Assembly (NCBI GenBank): GCA_965276665.1
Contig: OZ255620.1
Span: 1,798,001-1,862,000 of the forward strand
Length of the DNA stretch: 64,000 bases
Direction: 5' to 3'
DNA from: CAWGJC01 sp965276665
GTDB taxonomy: Bacteria; Pseudomonadota; Alphaproteobacteria; Acetobacterales; Acetobacteraceae
The notes below the pieces were generated by a model. The model searched no databases. It saw only the letters and a list, made by a program, of their open reading frames with translations, and had not been told where the DNA came from. Position numbers and translations under genes: made by a program. This document shows, piece after piece, positions 17,555 to 24,950 of this stretch; the stretch's first letter is position 1; the number at the start of each line of letters is the position of its first letter.

Positions 17555-20131
17555 GTGACAACCAGCGTGTTCAGCGCCGAATCGCTTGCAACCACGGGGC
17601 TTCACCCCAAACATCCGGGCATGTCGGGATTCCCGCCCCGGGTCAGAGCAATCCTCGGACCGACCAACACCGGCAAGACGCATCTCGCGATGGAGCGGAT
17701 GCTGTCCCACGCCTCGGGCATCATCGGCTTCCCGCTCCGCCTGCTCGCGCGGGAGAACTACGATCGCATGGTCCGCGCCAAGGGCGCCCGGCACGTCGCG
17801 CTGATCACCGGCGAGGAGAAGATCGTGCCGCCGGAGGCACGCTGGTTCGCCTGCACGGTGGAGGCGATGCCGCTCGACCGCGAGGCGGCCTTCGTCGCGG
17901 TGGACGAAATCCAGCTCTGCGCCGATCCCGATCGCGGCCATGTCTTCACCGACCGGCTGATGCATGCGCGCGGCTTCGCCGAGACGATGTTCCTCGGCGC
18001 CGAGACCATCCGCCCGCTGCTGCGCGCCCTGGTGCCGCAGGCCGATGTCGAGACGCGCCCGCGTCTCTCCGACCTCGCCTCGGCCGGCTACGCCAAGCTC
18101 GTCCGCCTGCCGCCGCGCAGCGCAATCGTCGCGTTCAGCGCCAGCGAGGTCTACGCGCTCGCCGAGATGATCCGCCGGCGCCGCGGCGGCTGCGCCGTGG
18201 TGATGGGCCGGCTCTCGCCGCGCACCCGCAACGCGCAGGTGGCGCTCTACCAGGAGAAAGAGGTCGACTACCTCGTCGCCACCGACGCGATCGGCATGGG
18301 GCTCAACATGGATGTCGACCATGTCGCCTTCGCCGGCCTCAGCAAGTTCGACGGCCAGCGCCCGCGGCGCCTCTCCGCCCCCGAGGTCGCGCAGATCGCC
18401 GGGCGCGCCGGGCGCGGCATGCGGGACGGCACGTTCGGTACCACCGCCGCCTGCCCGCCAATGTCGGACGAGCTCGTCAACGCCGTCGAGGCGCACACGT
18501 TCGAGCCCCTCCAGCGCCTCTGCTGGCGCAATGCGGAGCTGGATTTCGCGACGATCGACGGGCTGCTCGCGAGCTTGGGCGAACCGCCGCCCCGCCCCTT
18601 CCTGGTGCGCGGCAACGACGCGACCGATTTCGAGACACTCGACGCGCTGGCCCGCGAGCCAGAAATCCGCCGCGCGGCGAGCGGACGGCGGATGGTCCGG
18701 CTGCTCTGGGAGGCGTGCCAGATCCCGGATTTCCGCAAGCTGACGGATGACACGCATCTGCGGCTCTGCGCCCGCGTGTTCGACCATCTGGCGCGCGACG
18801 ACACGTTGCCGACCGACTGGCTCGCCGGCAATATCGCGGCGCTGGCGCGGGCGGATGGCGATATCGACACGCTGATGCAGCGCCTCGCCGGCGTGCGCAT
18901 CTGGTCCTACATCGCCGCCCGCGGCGACTGGGTGCGGGACGCCGCACACTGGCAGGCGACGGCGCGGGCCGCCGAGGATCTCGTCTCGGACGCGCTGCAC
19001 GAGCGTCTCACCACCCGCTTCGTCGATCGCCGCGCGGCACATCTGATGCGTCGGCTCGAGGCGCCGGATGGGGCGGCTCTGCTCTCCGCCGTCACCGGTG
19101 GTGGCGAGGTGGTGGTGGAAGGGCATTCGGTCGGGCGGATCGCCGGGTTCGGCTTCCAGCCCGACCCGCTCGCCGAGGGCGAGGAGCGGCGCTTGGTGCT
19201 ACGCGCGGCCCGCCGGGCGCTGCGCGAGGAGATGCCGCGCCGGGTCGGGCGGGTCGAGCGGGCGGCCGACCCGGATTTCGCGTTCGGCCCGACCCATCTG
19301 CTGCTTTGGCAGGGCGCGCCGGTGGCCCGGCTGCGCCGAGGTCCGACGCTGCTGCGCCCCGCCGTGGAGGTTCTGGGCAGCGAGTTCCTCGACGGTGCGC
19401 AGCGCGAGCGCATCCGGCTCCGGCTGCAACGCTGGCTCGACCAGCGGATTTCTGCCGACCTCGCGCCGCTGGCGGCCGCGGAAGCACGGGCGAGCGCGGA
19501 GCCTGCCCTGCGCGGCCCGCTGCATCGGCTGAGCGAGGCGGGGGGGATCGTACCCGGACCGACCGAGGCGGAGATTCCGCCGATGCTGCGCGCCGCCCTG
19601 AAACGGATCGGCGTGCGGGCCGGGCGATTCGCGCTCGCCATCCCGGCCTTGCTCAAGCCGCGCGCCATGGAATGCCGCGCCCGGCTCTGGGCGGTGCAGA
19701 ACGGCACCGCTTCGCCGCCGCTGCCGATGCCCGGCCAGGTGTCGCTGCCGATACCGGCCGACTGGCCGGCGGGCTTTGCCCAGGCCATGGGCTGGGTTGC
19801 CGCAGGACCGGTACTGCTGCGGCTCGACATTGCCGAGCGGGTGGCGGCGGAGCTCGCCCATTCGGCGCGGGGCGGCGCGGCGTTCGTGCCCGCCGGGTTG
19901 CCCGGCAGGCTCGCGATCGCCGCCGAGGCGCTGCCGGCGGTGCTGCGCGCGCTCGGCTTCCACGTGTTGCCGACGCCGGCGCTCGCCGCAGGCGAGTACG
20001 GGCCGCCGATGCCGTCGCAGCTGATTGTGCGCCGACGCCCCACGAAACGGGTGTGGGAGGCGGCAGCCGGCCCCGCGGCCACGATGTCCGCCAGCCCGTT
20101 CGCCGCCTTGGCCGCGCTCCGGCGCCGATGA
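17555..20131 (+). CDS. Suv3-like DEAD/DExH helicase
   Basis: The 858-residue protein matches the bacterial counterparts of mitochondrial RNA helicase SUPV3L1/Suv3. Walker A is GPTNTGKTHLAMERML (residues about 35-42), Walker B is VAVDEIQLC (about 117-120), and motifs V and VI appear in YLVATDAIGMGLNMDVDHVA and APEVAQIAGRAGRGMRDGTF. The C-terminal half carries Suv3-type helical segments and ends in a low-complexity Ala/Arg tail. The listed start is GTG at 17555; the ATG at 17621 would remove 22 residues and still keep Walker A. It overlaps the S4 gene by four bases. An RNA-remodelling role is inferred from family and neighbours. Confidence 0.9.
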   Translation: MTTSVFSAESLATTGLHPKHPGMSGFPPRVRAILGPTNTGKTHLAMERMLSHASGIIGFPLRLLARENYDRMVRAKGARHVALITGEEKIVPPEARWFACTVEAMPLDREAAFVAVDEIQLCADPDRGHVFTDRLMHARGFAETMFLGAETIRPLLRALVPQADVETRPRLSDLASAGYAKLVRLPPRSAIVAFSASEVYALAEMIRRRRGGCAVVMGRLSPRTRNAQVALYQEKEVDYLVATDAIGMGLNMDVDHVAFAGLSKFDGQRPRRLSAPEVAQIAGRAGRGMRDGTFGTTAACPPMSDELVNAVEAHTFEPLQRLCWRNAELDFATIDGLLASLGEPPPRPFLVRGNDATDFETLDALAREPEIRRAASGRRMVRLLWEACQIPDFRKLTDDTHLRLCARVFDHLARDDTLPTDWLAGNIAALARADGDIDTLMQRLAGVRIWSYIAARGDWVRDAAHWQATARAAEDLVSDALHERLTTRFVDRRAAHLMRRLEAPDGAALLSAVTGGGEVVVEGHSVGRIAGFGFQPDPLAEGEERRLVLRAARRALREEMPRRVGRVERAADPDFAFGPTHLLLWQGAPVARLRRGPTLLRPAVEVLGSEFLDGAQRERIRLRLQRWLDQRISADLAPLAAAEARASAEPALRGPLHRLSEAGGIVPGPTEAEIPPMLRAALKRIGVRAGRFALAIPALLKPRAMECRARLWAVQNGTASPPLPMPGQVSLPIPADWPAGFAQAMGWVAAGPVLLRLDIAERVAAELAHSARGGAAFVPAGLPGRLAIAAEALPAVLRALGFHVLPTPALAAGEYGPPMPSQLIVRRRPTKRVWEAAAGPAATMSASPFAALAALRRR

Positions 20132-20484
20132 CGGAGACGGAGACGGAGACGGAGACGGAGGATCGGGACTGGCAGCGGCTCGACAAATGGCTATGGTGCG
20201 CGCGCTTTCTGAAATCTCGTGCCGATTGCACCCGCCTGGTCGCCGCAGGCGGGTTGCGGATCAACCGCCAGCCCACCGACAAACCCCATGCCAGGTTGCG
20301 GACCGGCGACGTGCTGACGCTTTCACTCCGTGGGCAGGTGCGGGTGATCCGCGTGCTCGGCCTGGCCATGAGACGCGGGCCGCCCGCCGAAGCGCGGACC
20401 CATTACGCCGAAATCGTGGAGCCGCCGCCTTGCGCCGCCGGCGAAACGCCTGCATATCCGCCGCGGGACGCGTCGGCCGATTGA
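20128..20484 (+). CDS. S4-domain RNA-binding protein (HslR/RqcP-like)
   Basis: This 118-residue protein has an S4 domain: RLDKWLWCARFLKSRADCTR, LVAAGGLRINRQPTDKPHAR and LRTGDVLTLSLRGQVRVIRV. Relatives such as Hsp15/HslR and RqcP bind stalled 50S-peptidyl-tRNA complexes. That the role is shared here is an inference. The ATG overlaps the helicase stop (ATGA). Codons 2-11 are five Thr-Glu pairs encoded by an exact hexamer repeat, which is unusual for the family. The C-terminus is Pro/Ala-rich. Confidence 0.9.
   Translation: MTETETETETEDRDWQRLDKWLWCARFLKSRADCTRLVAAGGLRINRQPTDKPHARLRTGDVLTLSLRGQVRVIRVLGLAMRRGPPAEARTHYAEIVEPPPCAAGETPAYPPRDASAD
20131..20160 (+). repeat. ACGGAG hexamer, five exact tandem copies
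   Basis: Five perfect copies of ACGGAG follow directly after the ATG of the S4-domain gene and encode (Thr-Glu)5. Copy changes would stay in frame and alter only the acidic tail length. The repeat also contains AGG/GGAG segments that could act as false ribosome sites. Confidence 0.97.
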
Positions 20485-20514
20485 CCGTTGCGCCCGTCAG
20501 GCCGGGAGCGCGCC

Positions 20515-20847
20515 ATGACCTACGTGGTCACGGAAAACTGCATTCGCTGCAAGTTCATGGATTGCGTCGAGGTGTGTCCGGTGGACTGCTTCTACACCGG
20601 CGAGAACATGCTGGTGATCCATCCGGACGAATGCATCGATTGTGGCGTGTGCGAGCCGGAATGCCCGGCCGAGGCCATCGTGCCGGACAGCGACGACCGC
20701 GCAACCGAATGGGCCGAACGCAACCGCGTCTATGCCGCCGAATGGCCCAACATCACGCGGAAGGGCGAGCCGCCGGCGGACGCCGATGACTGGAAGGACA
20801 GGCCCGGCAAGGCCGCGCTGTTCTCCGACAAGCCCGGAGCTCCTTAG
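20515..20847 (+). CDS. fdxA: Ferredoxin FdxA (7Fe type)
   Basis: This 110-residue electron carrier resembles Azotobacter-type 3Fe-4S/4Fe-4S ferredoxins. Cysteines are in NCIRCKFMDCVEVCPVDC (residues 9-25) and in HPDECIDCGVCEPECPAEAI. After the two clusters there is the usual C-terminal extension (ATEWAERNRVYAAEWPNITR). The ATG at 20515 has GGGAG about seven bases ahead; an upstream TTG at 20488 has no support. It is the third gene of helicase-S4-fdxA, an order seen in many alphaproteobacteria, with CarD next. Confidence 0.96.
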   Translation: MTYVVTENCIRCKFMDCVEVCPVDCFYTGENMLVIHPDECIDCGVCEPECPAEAIVPDSDDRATEWAERNRVYAAEWPNITRKGEPPADADDWKDRPGKAALFSDKPGAP

Positions 20848-20927
20848 GTCCTCAGACGGGCAATCCCCTAGAATTTCAATCCCCGACCGTCTCATTGGGA
20901 GATGTGGCCCGCTGGGAAAATGTGGTC

Positions 20928-20950
20928 AGGCCCATGACGGGCCCTTGTTT
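20928..20950 (+). terminator. Weak intrinsic terminator after fdxA
   Basis: A 5-bp GC stem (GGCCC/GGGCC, loop ATGAC) at 20929-20943 is followed by CTTGTTT. The stem is short and the T-run interrupted, so termination would be partial. Confidence 0.4.
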
Positions 20951-20964
20951 CCATGATATCATGG
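20951..20964. promoter_or_regulatory. Perfect 14-bp palindrome upstream of carD
   Basis: CCATGATATCATGG is a perfect dyad in the 256-bp gap between fdxA and carD, about 140 bp before the carD ATG. It could be an operator site; no regulator is identified. Confidence 0.35.
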
Positions 20965-21103
20965 CTACATTCAAGGAATTGTGGTCGCTCGGCGTTGCGC
21001 TGCAGCGTTCCCGATCTTTCCGCGTATGGTTGATTGCTGCCGGTGAGGTTGACGGCCGTTCGAGGCTCACGCCTATCCGGGGCAGGAACGAGGGCTTGTT
21101 TGA

Positions 21104-22255
21104 ATGAAGAGTTCCGCAGCCTCTTCTGGCAGCCGAGCCAAGGCATCCACCAAATCGAGACCGGCTCGCGCGCCGGCCGTGAAGGCCAAATCCAGCGGCT
21201 CGCAAAAAGAGCCGGCCCGCAAATCTCCCGCCCGACCGACCGCAAGGCCGGCTCGGACGGCGAAAGCCCCTGCTCCTAAGAACGAGAAACGTGTGACCGT
21301 TAAATCAAAGACACCGACGAAGCCATTGGCCGTTCCGCCCGCCCCCAAAATGTCAGGCAACAAACGCATCGCTTTGAAAAAAGACGCGAATCCTTCGCAG
21401 ACGGCGAAAGTCGGTACGGTCAAACACGCGGCAAAAGCCGCGGAGTCGAGCAGGCCCGCAGTCAAAACCGCACCGGCTAAAGCAGTCGCGCCGATCGAGC
21501 TCGTTCCGGCCACGCCGGCAACCCCAAAGGCCGTTGCGGAGCCCGTTGCGGCAGCACCCGATGCGCCGTCAGGTCCGAAGGAGGTGGCTGACACTGCCGA
21601 TCCCGGCGTTCCGGCGTCGGAAGTTACCGCTCCGAGCTCAGCCCCCGAGGCTGAGCGCCGGATGCCTACTCTGGGCGGCGCGCCGCATCGCCTGGGTTCG
21701 GGGGCGCCTTCGATGGGTGGCGGAATGTCGCCCCGCAACGTGGCCCCGCGCGTGCCCTCCAAGGCCGAGATCTTCGTCGAGGGCGATCATGTCGTCTACC
21801 CGACCCATGGCGTCGGCAAGGTGGAGCGGATCGCGACCGAGGAGATCGCCGGGCACAACCTCGAACTGATCCACATTACCTTCGAGGAGAACCGGATGAC
21901 CCTCCGCGTTCCGGTCACGAAGGCGAGGAGCGCGGGGCTGCGCAAGCTGGCAACCCGCAAGAGCTTTGACGAGGCGCTTGCCGTGCTCCGCGGACGGGCG
22001 CGGATCAAGCGCACCATGTGGTCGCGCCGGGCGCAGGAATATGAGGCGAAGATCAATTCCGGCGACCCGATGGCGATCGCCGAGGTCGTGCGCGACCTGC
22101 ACCGCAATGCCGGGCAGCCGGACCAGAGCTTCAGCGAACGGCAGATCTACGAAGCGGCGATGGATCGTCTGGCCGCGGAGCTGGCCGCGCTCGACAAGAC
22201 CGACAAGGCCGCCGCTGCCCAGAAGCTGGACGATTTCCTGAAAACGATCGCGTAA
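21104..22255 (+). CDS. carD: CarD-family RNA polymerase-binding regulator with long basic N-terminal tail
   Basis: Residues about 221-383 are a complete CarD/CdnL protein: EGDHVVYPTHGVGKVERIAT forms the RNA-polymerase interacting domain, RVPVTKARSAGLRKLA follows, and RIKRTMWSRRAQEYEAKI begins the helical C-terminal domain with the conserved Trp that stabilises open promoter complexes. This part alone has the normal family length of about 165. Ahead lie about 220 residues rich in Lys, Ala, Pro and Ser with many (K/R)-x-P-A units, like histone H1 tails. That part has visibly lower GC and more AAA/GTT codons. A terminator follows the gene. Confidence 0.92.
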   Translation: MKSSAASSGSRAKASTKSRPARAPAVKAKSSGSQKEPARKSPARPTARPARTAKAPAPKNEKRVTVKSKTPTKPLAVPPAPKMSGNKRIALKKDANPSQTAKVGTVKHAAKAAESSRPAVKTAPAKAVAPIELVPATPATPKAVAEPVAAAPDAPSGPKEVADTADPGVPASEVTAPSSAPEAERRMPTLGGAPHRLGSGAPSMGGGMSPRNVAPRVPSKAEIFVEGDHVVYPTHGVGKVERIATEEIAGHNLELIHITFEENRMTLRVPVTKARSAGLRKLATRKSFDEALAVLRGRARIKRTMWSRRAQEYEAKINSGDPMAIAEVVRDLHRNAGQPDQSFSERQIYEAAMDRLAAELAALDKTDKAAAAQKLDDFLKTIA

Positions 22256-22273
22256 CGCATCGCCTATCAAAGG

Positions 22274-22310
22274 CGTGCTGGGTGCCGCCACGGCATCCAG
22301 CACGTATTTT
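22274..22310 (+). terminator. Intrinsic terminator of carD
   Basis: A 13-bp stem with one G-U pair (22274-22286 against 22292-22304, five-base loop) is followed by TATTTT. It lies 18 bases after the carD stop. Confidence 0.85.
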
Positions 22311-22338
22311 GGTCCGCCCGGCACCAAGCCGCGCCGCC

Positions 22339-22366
22339 TGGAGCGTTCAAGTTAAGTCGGCGCCGA
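22339..22366. repeat. Solo end fragment of repeat family B
   Basis: The stretch containing AAGTTAAGTCGGCGCCGAC matches one end of the TA-flanked repeats at 49408 and 59135. The rest of the element is absent, so it looks like a decayed remnant between the carD terminator and the next one. Confidence 0.6.
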
Positions 22367-22391
22367 CCTTGCCCAAGCCAAAAGAACCAAG

Positions 22392-22428
22392 AAGGGCGCG
22401 GCCGGTTGCCCGGCCGCGCCCTTTGTTA
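22392..22428 (-). terminator. Bidirectional terminator between carD and the RTX-like gene
   Basis: A 14-bp perfect GC-rich stem (22392-22405 with 22410-22423, loop TTGC) sits just past the end of the minus-strand RTX-like gene. On the minus strand it is followed by CTTGGTTCTTTT, on the plus strand by TGTTAT. Confidence 0.75.
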
Positions 22429-22440
22429 TCTCGTCCAAGC

Positions 22441-23643
22441 TCAGGTGAAGTTGGAGCTCGACAGGTTGGTCACGCCAGCGAAGGTGAGCTTCGTGCCGTC
22501 GGACAGGGTCAGCGTCTCCGAGCCGTTGCTCGTCGTCGCGTTGGCCAGAGCGTTGGCGACCTCGTCCGGGCCGAAGCCGTTCAGCAATACCTTGTCGCCA
22601 CCCGCACCGGAGTTGAAGTCGTTGATCAGCGTGGTGCCGGCTGCGCCGTCGGTGAAGGAGAACAGATCCGAGCCGGCGCCGCCATGCATCGTGGCGTTGC
22701 CGGTGCCCCCCACCATGGTGTCGCTGGCCGAGTTGCCGATCAGTTGATCATTGCCCGAGCCCGCGAAGAGGAGGTCGCTGCCGGTCCCGGTAGCACCCGT
22801 CAGAGTCTCGTTGCCTGCACCCGCAACGAGAACGTCGCGGGCCGCCCCACCCGCATACAGGGCGTCGTTATTGCCGCCGCCGAACAGCGTCGCCGCACCC
22901 GACTGCGCCACCAGGTCGTTGTTGCCGGCTGAGCCGCCGTAGAACACGCCGCCACCGGCGCCGCCATAGATCACATCGCCGCCGCCCGTTCCGCCATAGA
23001 CCGAGCTTGCGCCAGAGCCGTTGACGAAGGTGAGCTGGCTCGCGCCCGCGCTGATCAAGTCGCTCTTGGAGGAGCCGATTGCAAAGACCGTCTCGGCACC
23101 CGTGCCACCCGTGATGGTGTCGGTGCCGTACGAGTAGATCACCGCCGTGCCGGAGGCGACTGAGATCGCGTTGTGGCCGATGCCCGCCGTGATCGTGGCG
23201 CTGCCGGCCAGCGAGGTCACCGTATTCGAACCGTTGTTCAGGGAGGCCAAGTTTGAGCCGGAGTCGAATGTGATATTGTTGTTGCCGCCACCGGCAACCA
23301 CCGTCGTGTTCCCGCTCGGGCTGGTGAAATTCAGGCCGCCTGTGCCGGACAGAACCGTTAGCGCGGCATTGCCGCCGCCCACGATCGTGTCCGCCGAGTT
23401 GTCCATCACGATCACCGCCTGGGTCGCGGCCGAGAGGGTGAAATTCCCCGCATCAAGGTAACCCATCTGCGTGGTCACCGTCTGGTCGGAGGTCGAACTC
23501 GGGTAAACGCCCTTCGCCGTGGACGGCGTGGCATTGAAGAGCGCATTGACCGAACTGCTAAACTGTTGGAATTGCTGCTGATTGATCGTCGAATTGTAGT
23601 TCAGGGTTACGACACCCTGCGGGCCCAGAACAGTTTGCGCCAT
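22441..23643 (-). CDS. RTX-like beta-roll (haemolysin-type Ca2+-binding repeat) protein
   Basis: The 400-residue protein is very rich in Gly, Asn, Ser and Thr and has no Lys-rich start or signal peptide. The N-terminal 60 residues are Gln/Asn-rich (STINQQQFQQFSSSVNALF). From about residue 85 there are beta-strand repeats of the GG-x-G-x-D/N type (ADTIVGGGNAALTVLSGTGG, GGDVIYGGAGGGVFYGG, NDQLIGNSASDTMVGGTGNA). A typical RTX C-terminal block follows (GSDLFSFTDGAAGTTLINDF, DKVLLNGF). Proteins like this leave the cell by type I secretion with a C-terminal signal; no ABC transporter or TolC gene is nearby. A strong AAGGAGAG site precedes the ATG. The role, perhaps surface or adhesion, is inference. 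Confidence 0.85.
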   Translation of the reverse strand: MAQTVLGPQGVVTLNYNSTINQQQFQQFSSSVNALFNATPSTAKGVYPSSTSDQTVTTQMGYLDAGNFTLSAATQAVIVMDNSADTIVGGGNAALTVLSGTGGLNFTSPSGNTTVVAGGGNNNITFDSGSNLASLNNGSNTVTSLAGSATITAGIGHNAISVASGTAVIYSYGTDTITGGTGAETVFAIGSSKSDLISAGASQLTFVNGSGASSVYGGTGGGDVIYGGAGGGVFYGGSAGNNDLVAQSGAATLFGGGNNDALYAGGAARDVLVAGAGNETLTGATGTGSDLLFAGSGNDQLIGNSASDTMVGGTGNATMHGGAGSDLFSFTDGAAGTTLINDFNSGAGGDKVLLNGFGPDEVANALANATTSNGSETLTLSDGTKLTFAGVTNLSSSNFT

Positions 23644-24008
23644 CTGGTGATCTCTCCTTGGTTCGCGACCCGCTCAGCGGATCGTGAAAGCACGCCTCGT
23701 GCACCGGTTTCTTCTCCCGGAGCATTCCGTCATCCCTCGTGGAGGGTCGGCCGGAAAAAACGCTTCGAGCGGCTCCCTTTGCCGGATGTCACGGCAGTTC
23801 TTACAGATAGCGCCGGTGACGTCAAGGAAACGGCAATGACATTACGAATTTCGCTTCGAATCGGCAAAGAAATCGGCCGCTCCTCCGTTCACAGCTTCAT
23901 GGTAACGCATCAACAATCCTCATGGGCACGCGAGCGCCCGTCCTCATATGGCGCCTTTGCTGAAACCCGGCACATCGCGCCGTCTGGCCTGTCAGACATG
24001 GCGTAGTT
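23644..24008. other. Divergent intergenic region (365 bp)
   Basis: No gene is supported here. It holds the 5' leader and a candidate promoter of the RTX-like gene on the minus strand, and the upstream region of the protease gene. An open frame crossing it on the plus strand has no family resemblance and runs into the RTX gene antisense. Confidence 0.6.
23798..23825 (-). promoter_or_regulatory. Candidate sigma70 promoter of the RTX-like gene
   Basis: On the minus strand TTGACG (23825-23820), a 16-base spacer and TAAGAA (23803-23798) resemble -35 and -10 boxes. Transcription would start about 145 bases before the ATG at 23643. Confidence 0.4.
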
Positions 24009-24950
24009 TTGAGCAAAGCTTTCCGGAGATTGCTGGTGGCCGGACTGGTCGGGCTTGGCGCCGGAGTGTCGCCTCCTGGCCAGGCCGCCCAGTGCAGTGC
24101 GACGGTGTTGGCCGAAGCGCCGCTCACCGATGCCTGGGGTTTCCTTATCCTGCCGGCGACGATCGGGGCTAGCCCGGTCTCGCTGCTCCTCGACACCGGC
24201 GCCGAGGCCGGTTTCGTCACCGCGGCGGCGGCGGCCCGGCTGGGCCTGCCGCTCGAGCCGGCGGCGACGGGCCTCGTTCAGGGAACCGGCGGCGAGGCCG
24301 CCCGTCCGCTCGTCACGCTGAGAGGTCTATCGATCGGCGGGGTCGCGATGCCGGCACGGCCGGTACCGGTCGGCAATCTCCCGTCATCACCGATCGTCAC
24401 CCCTCCAGTGGCCGGATTGCTCGGGGCCGACCTGCTTGAGGCGGGGGACGCCGATATCGACCTGCCGGCGCACCGGCTCACCCTGCTGCGGCGGAACGGG
24501 GAATGCGATGGGGTGGCCCCCTGGCCGGGCGCTGCCTCTCTCCCGATCGAGCTGTCCCGTGGACGGCCGATCGCGACGGTGACGCTCGACGGCCACAGGC
24601 TCCGCGCGCTGATCGATACCGGGGCGCGGTCGATCATCCTCGACACGCGGGCCGCGCTGAGGATCGGGGTTTCGGCGGCGGCGCTCGGGCGTGACGCGGG
24701 CGGCGTTTCAGGGGGGATGGACCTTCGGCCGCTTGCGTATCACTGGCACCGTTTCCGAAACCTCACGGTCGGACAGGCGGTGCTGCGCGACCCGGTCCTC
24801 ACCGTCACCCCGATCGACGAGCAGGCGGATATGTTGCTTGGCGCCGATTTCTTCGCCGGGCGGCGCGTCTGGCTGTCCTATGCAAAGCAGCGGATGTTCT
24901 TCGACGTCAACGCCCGGGACGGCAACGCCCAGAACGTCAGCGTCCGGTGA
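24009..24950 (+). CDS. Secreted retropepsin-like aspartic protease with two domains
   Basis: The 313-residue protein starts with a signal peptide (KAFRRLLVAGLVGLGAGVSP, cleavage near QAA). It carries two retropepsin-like units, each with the catalytic D-T-G: SLLLDTGAEAGFVTAAAAAR at about residue 60 and RALIDTGARSIILDTRAALR at about residue 200. The second unit ends with the family's MLLGADFFAGRRVWL. Single-unit relatives dimerise; here both halves are on one chain, so it may act as an intramolecular dimer. The start is taken as the TTG at 24009, because no ATG or GTG precedes the signal peptide in frame. The tail overlaps the next gene by 14 bases on the opposite strand. The substrate is unknown. 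Confidence 0.82.
   Translation: MSKAFRRLLVAGLVGLGAGVSPPGQAAQCSATVLAEAPLTDAWGFLILPATIGASPVSLLLDTGAEAGFVTAAAAARLGLPLEPAATGLVQGTGGEAARPLVTLRGLSIGGVAMPARPVPVGNLPSSPIVTPPVAGLLGADLLEAGDADIDLPAHRLTLLRRNGECDGVAPWPGAASLPIELSRGRPIATVTLDGHRLRALIDTGARSIILDTRAALRIGVSAAALGRDAGGVSGGMDLRPLAYHWHRFRNLTVGQAVLRDPVLTVTPIDEQADMLLGADFFAGRRVWLSYAKQRMFFDVNARDGNAQNVSVR

Noticed and set aside
23566..24006. 146-codon plus-strand frame ahead of the protease gene
   Set aside because: It begins inside the RTX-like gene antisense, has no family resemblance and no ribosome site.
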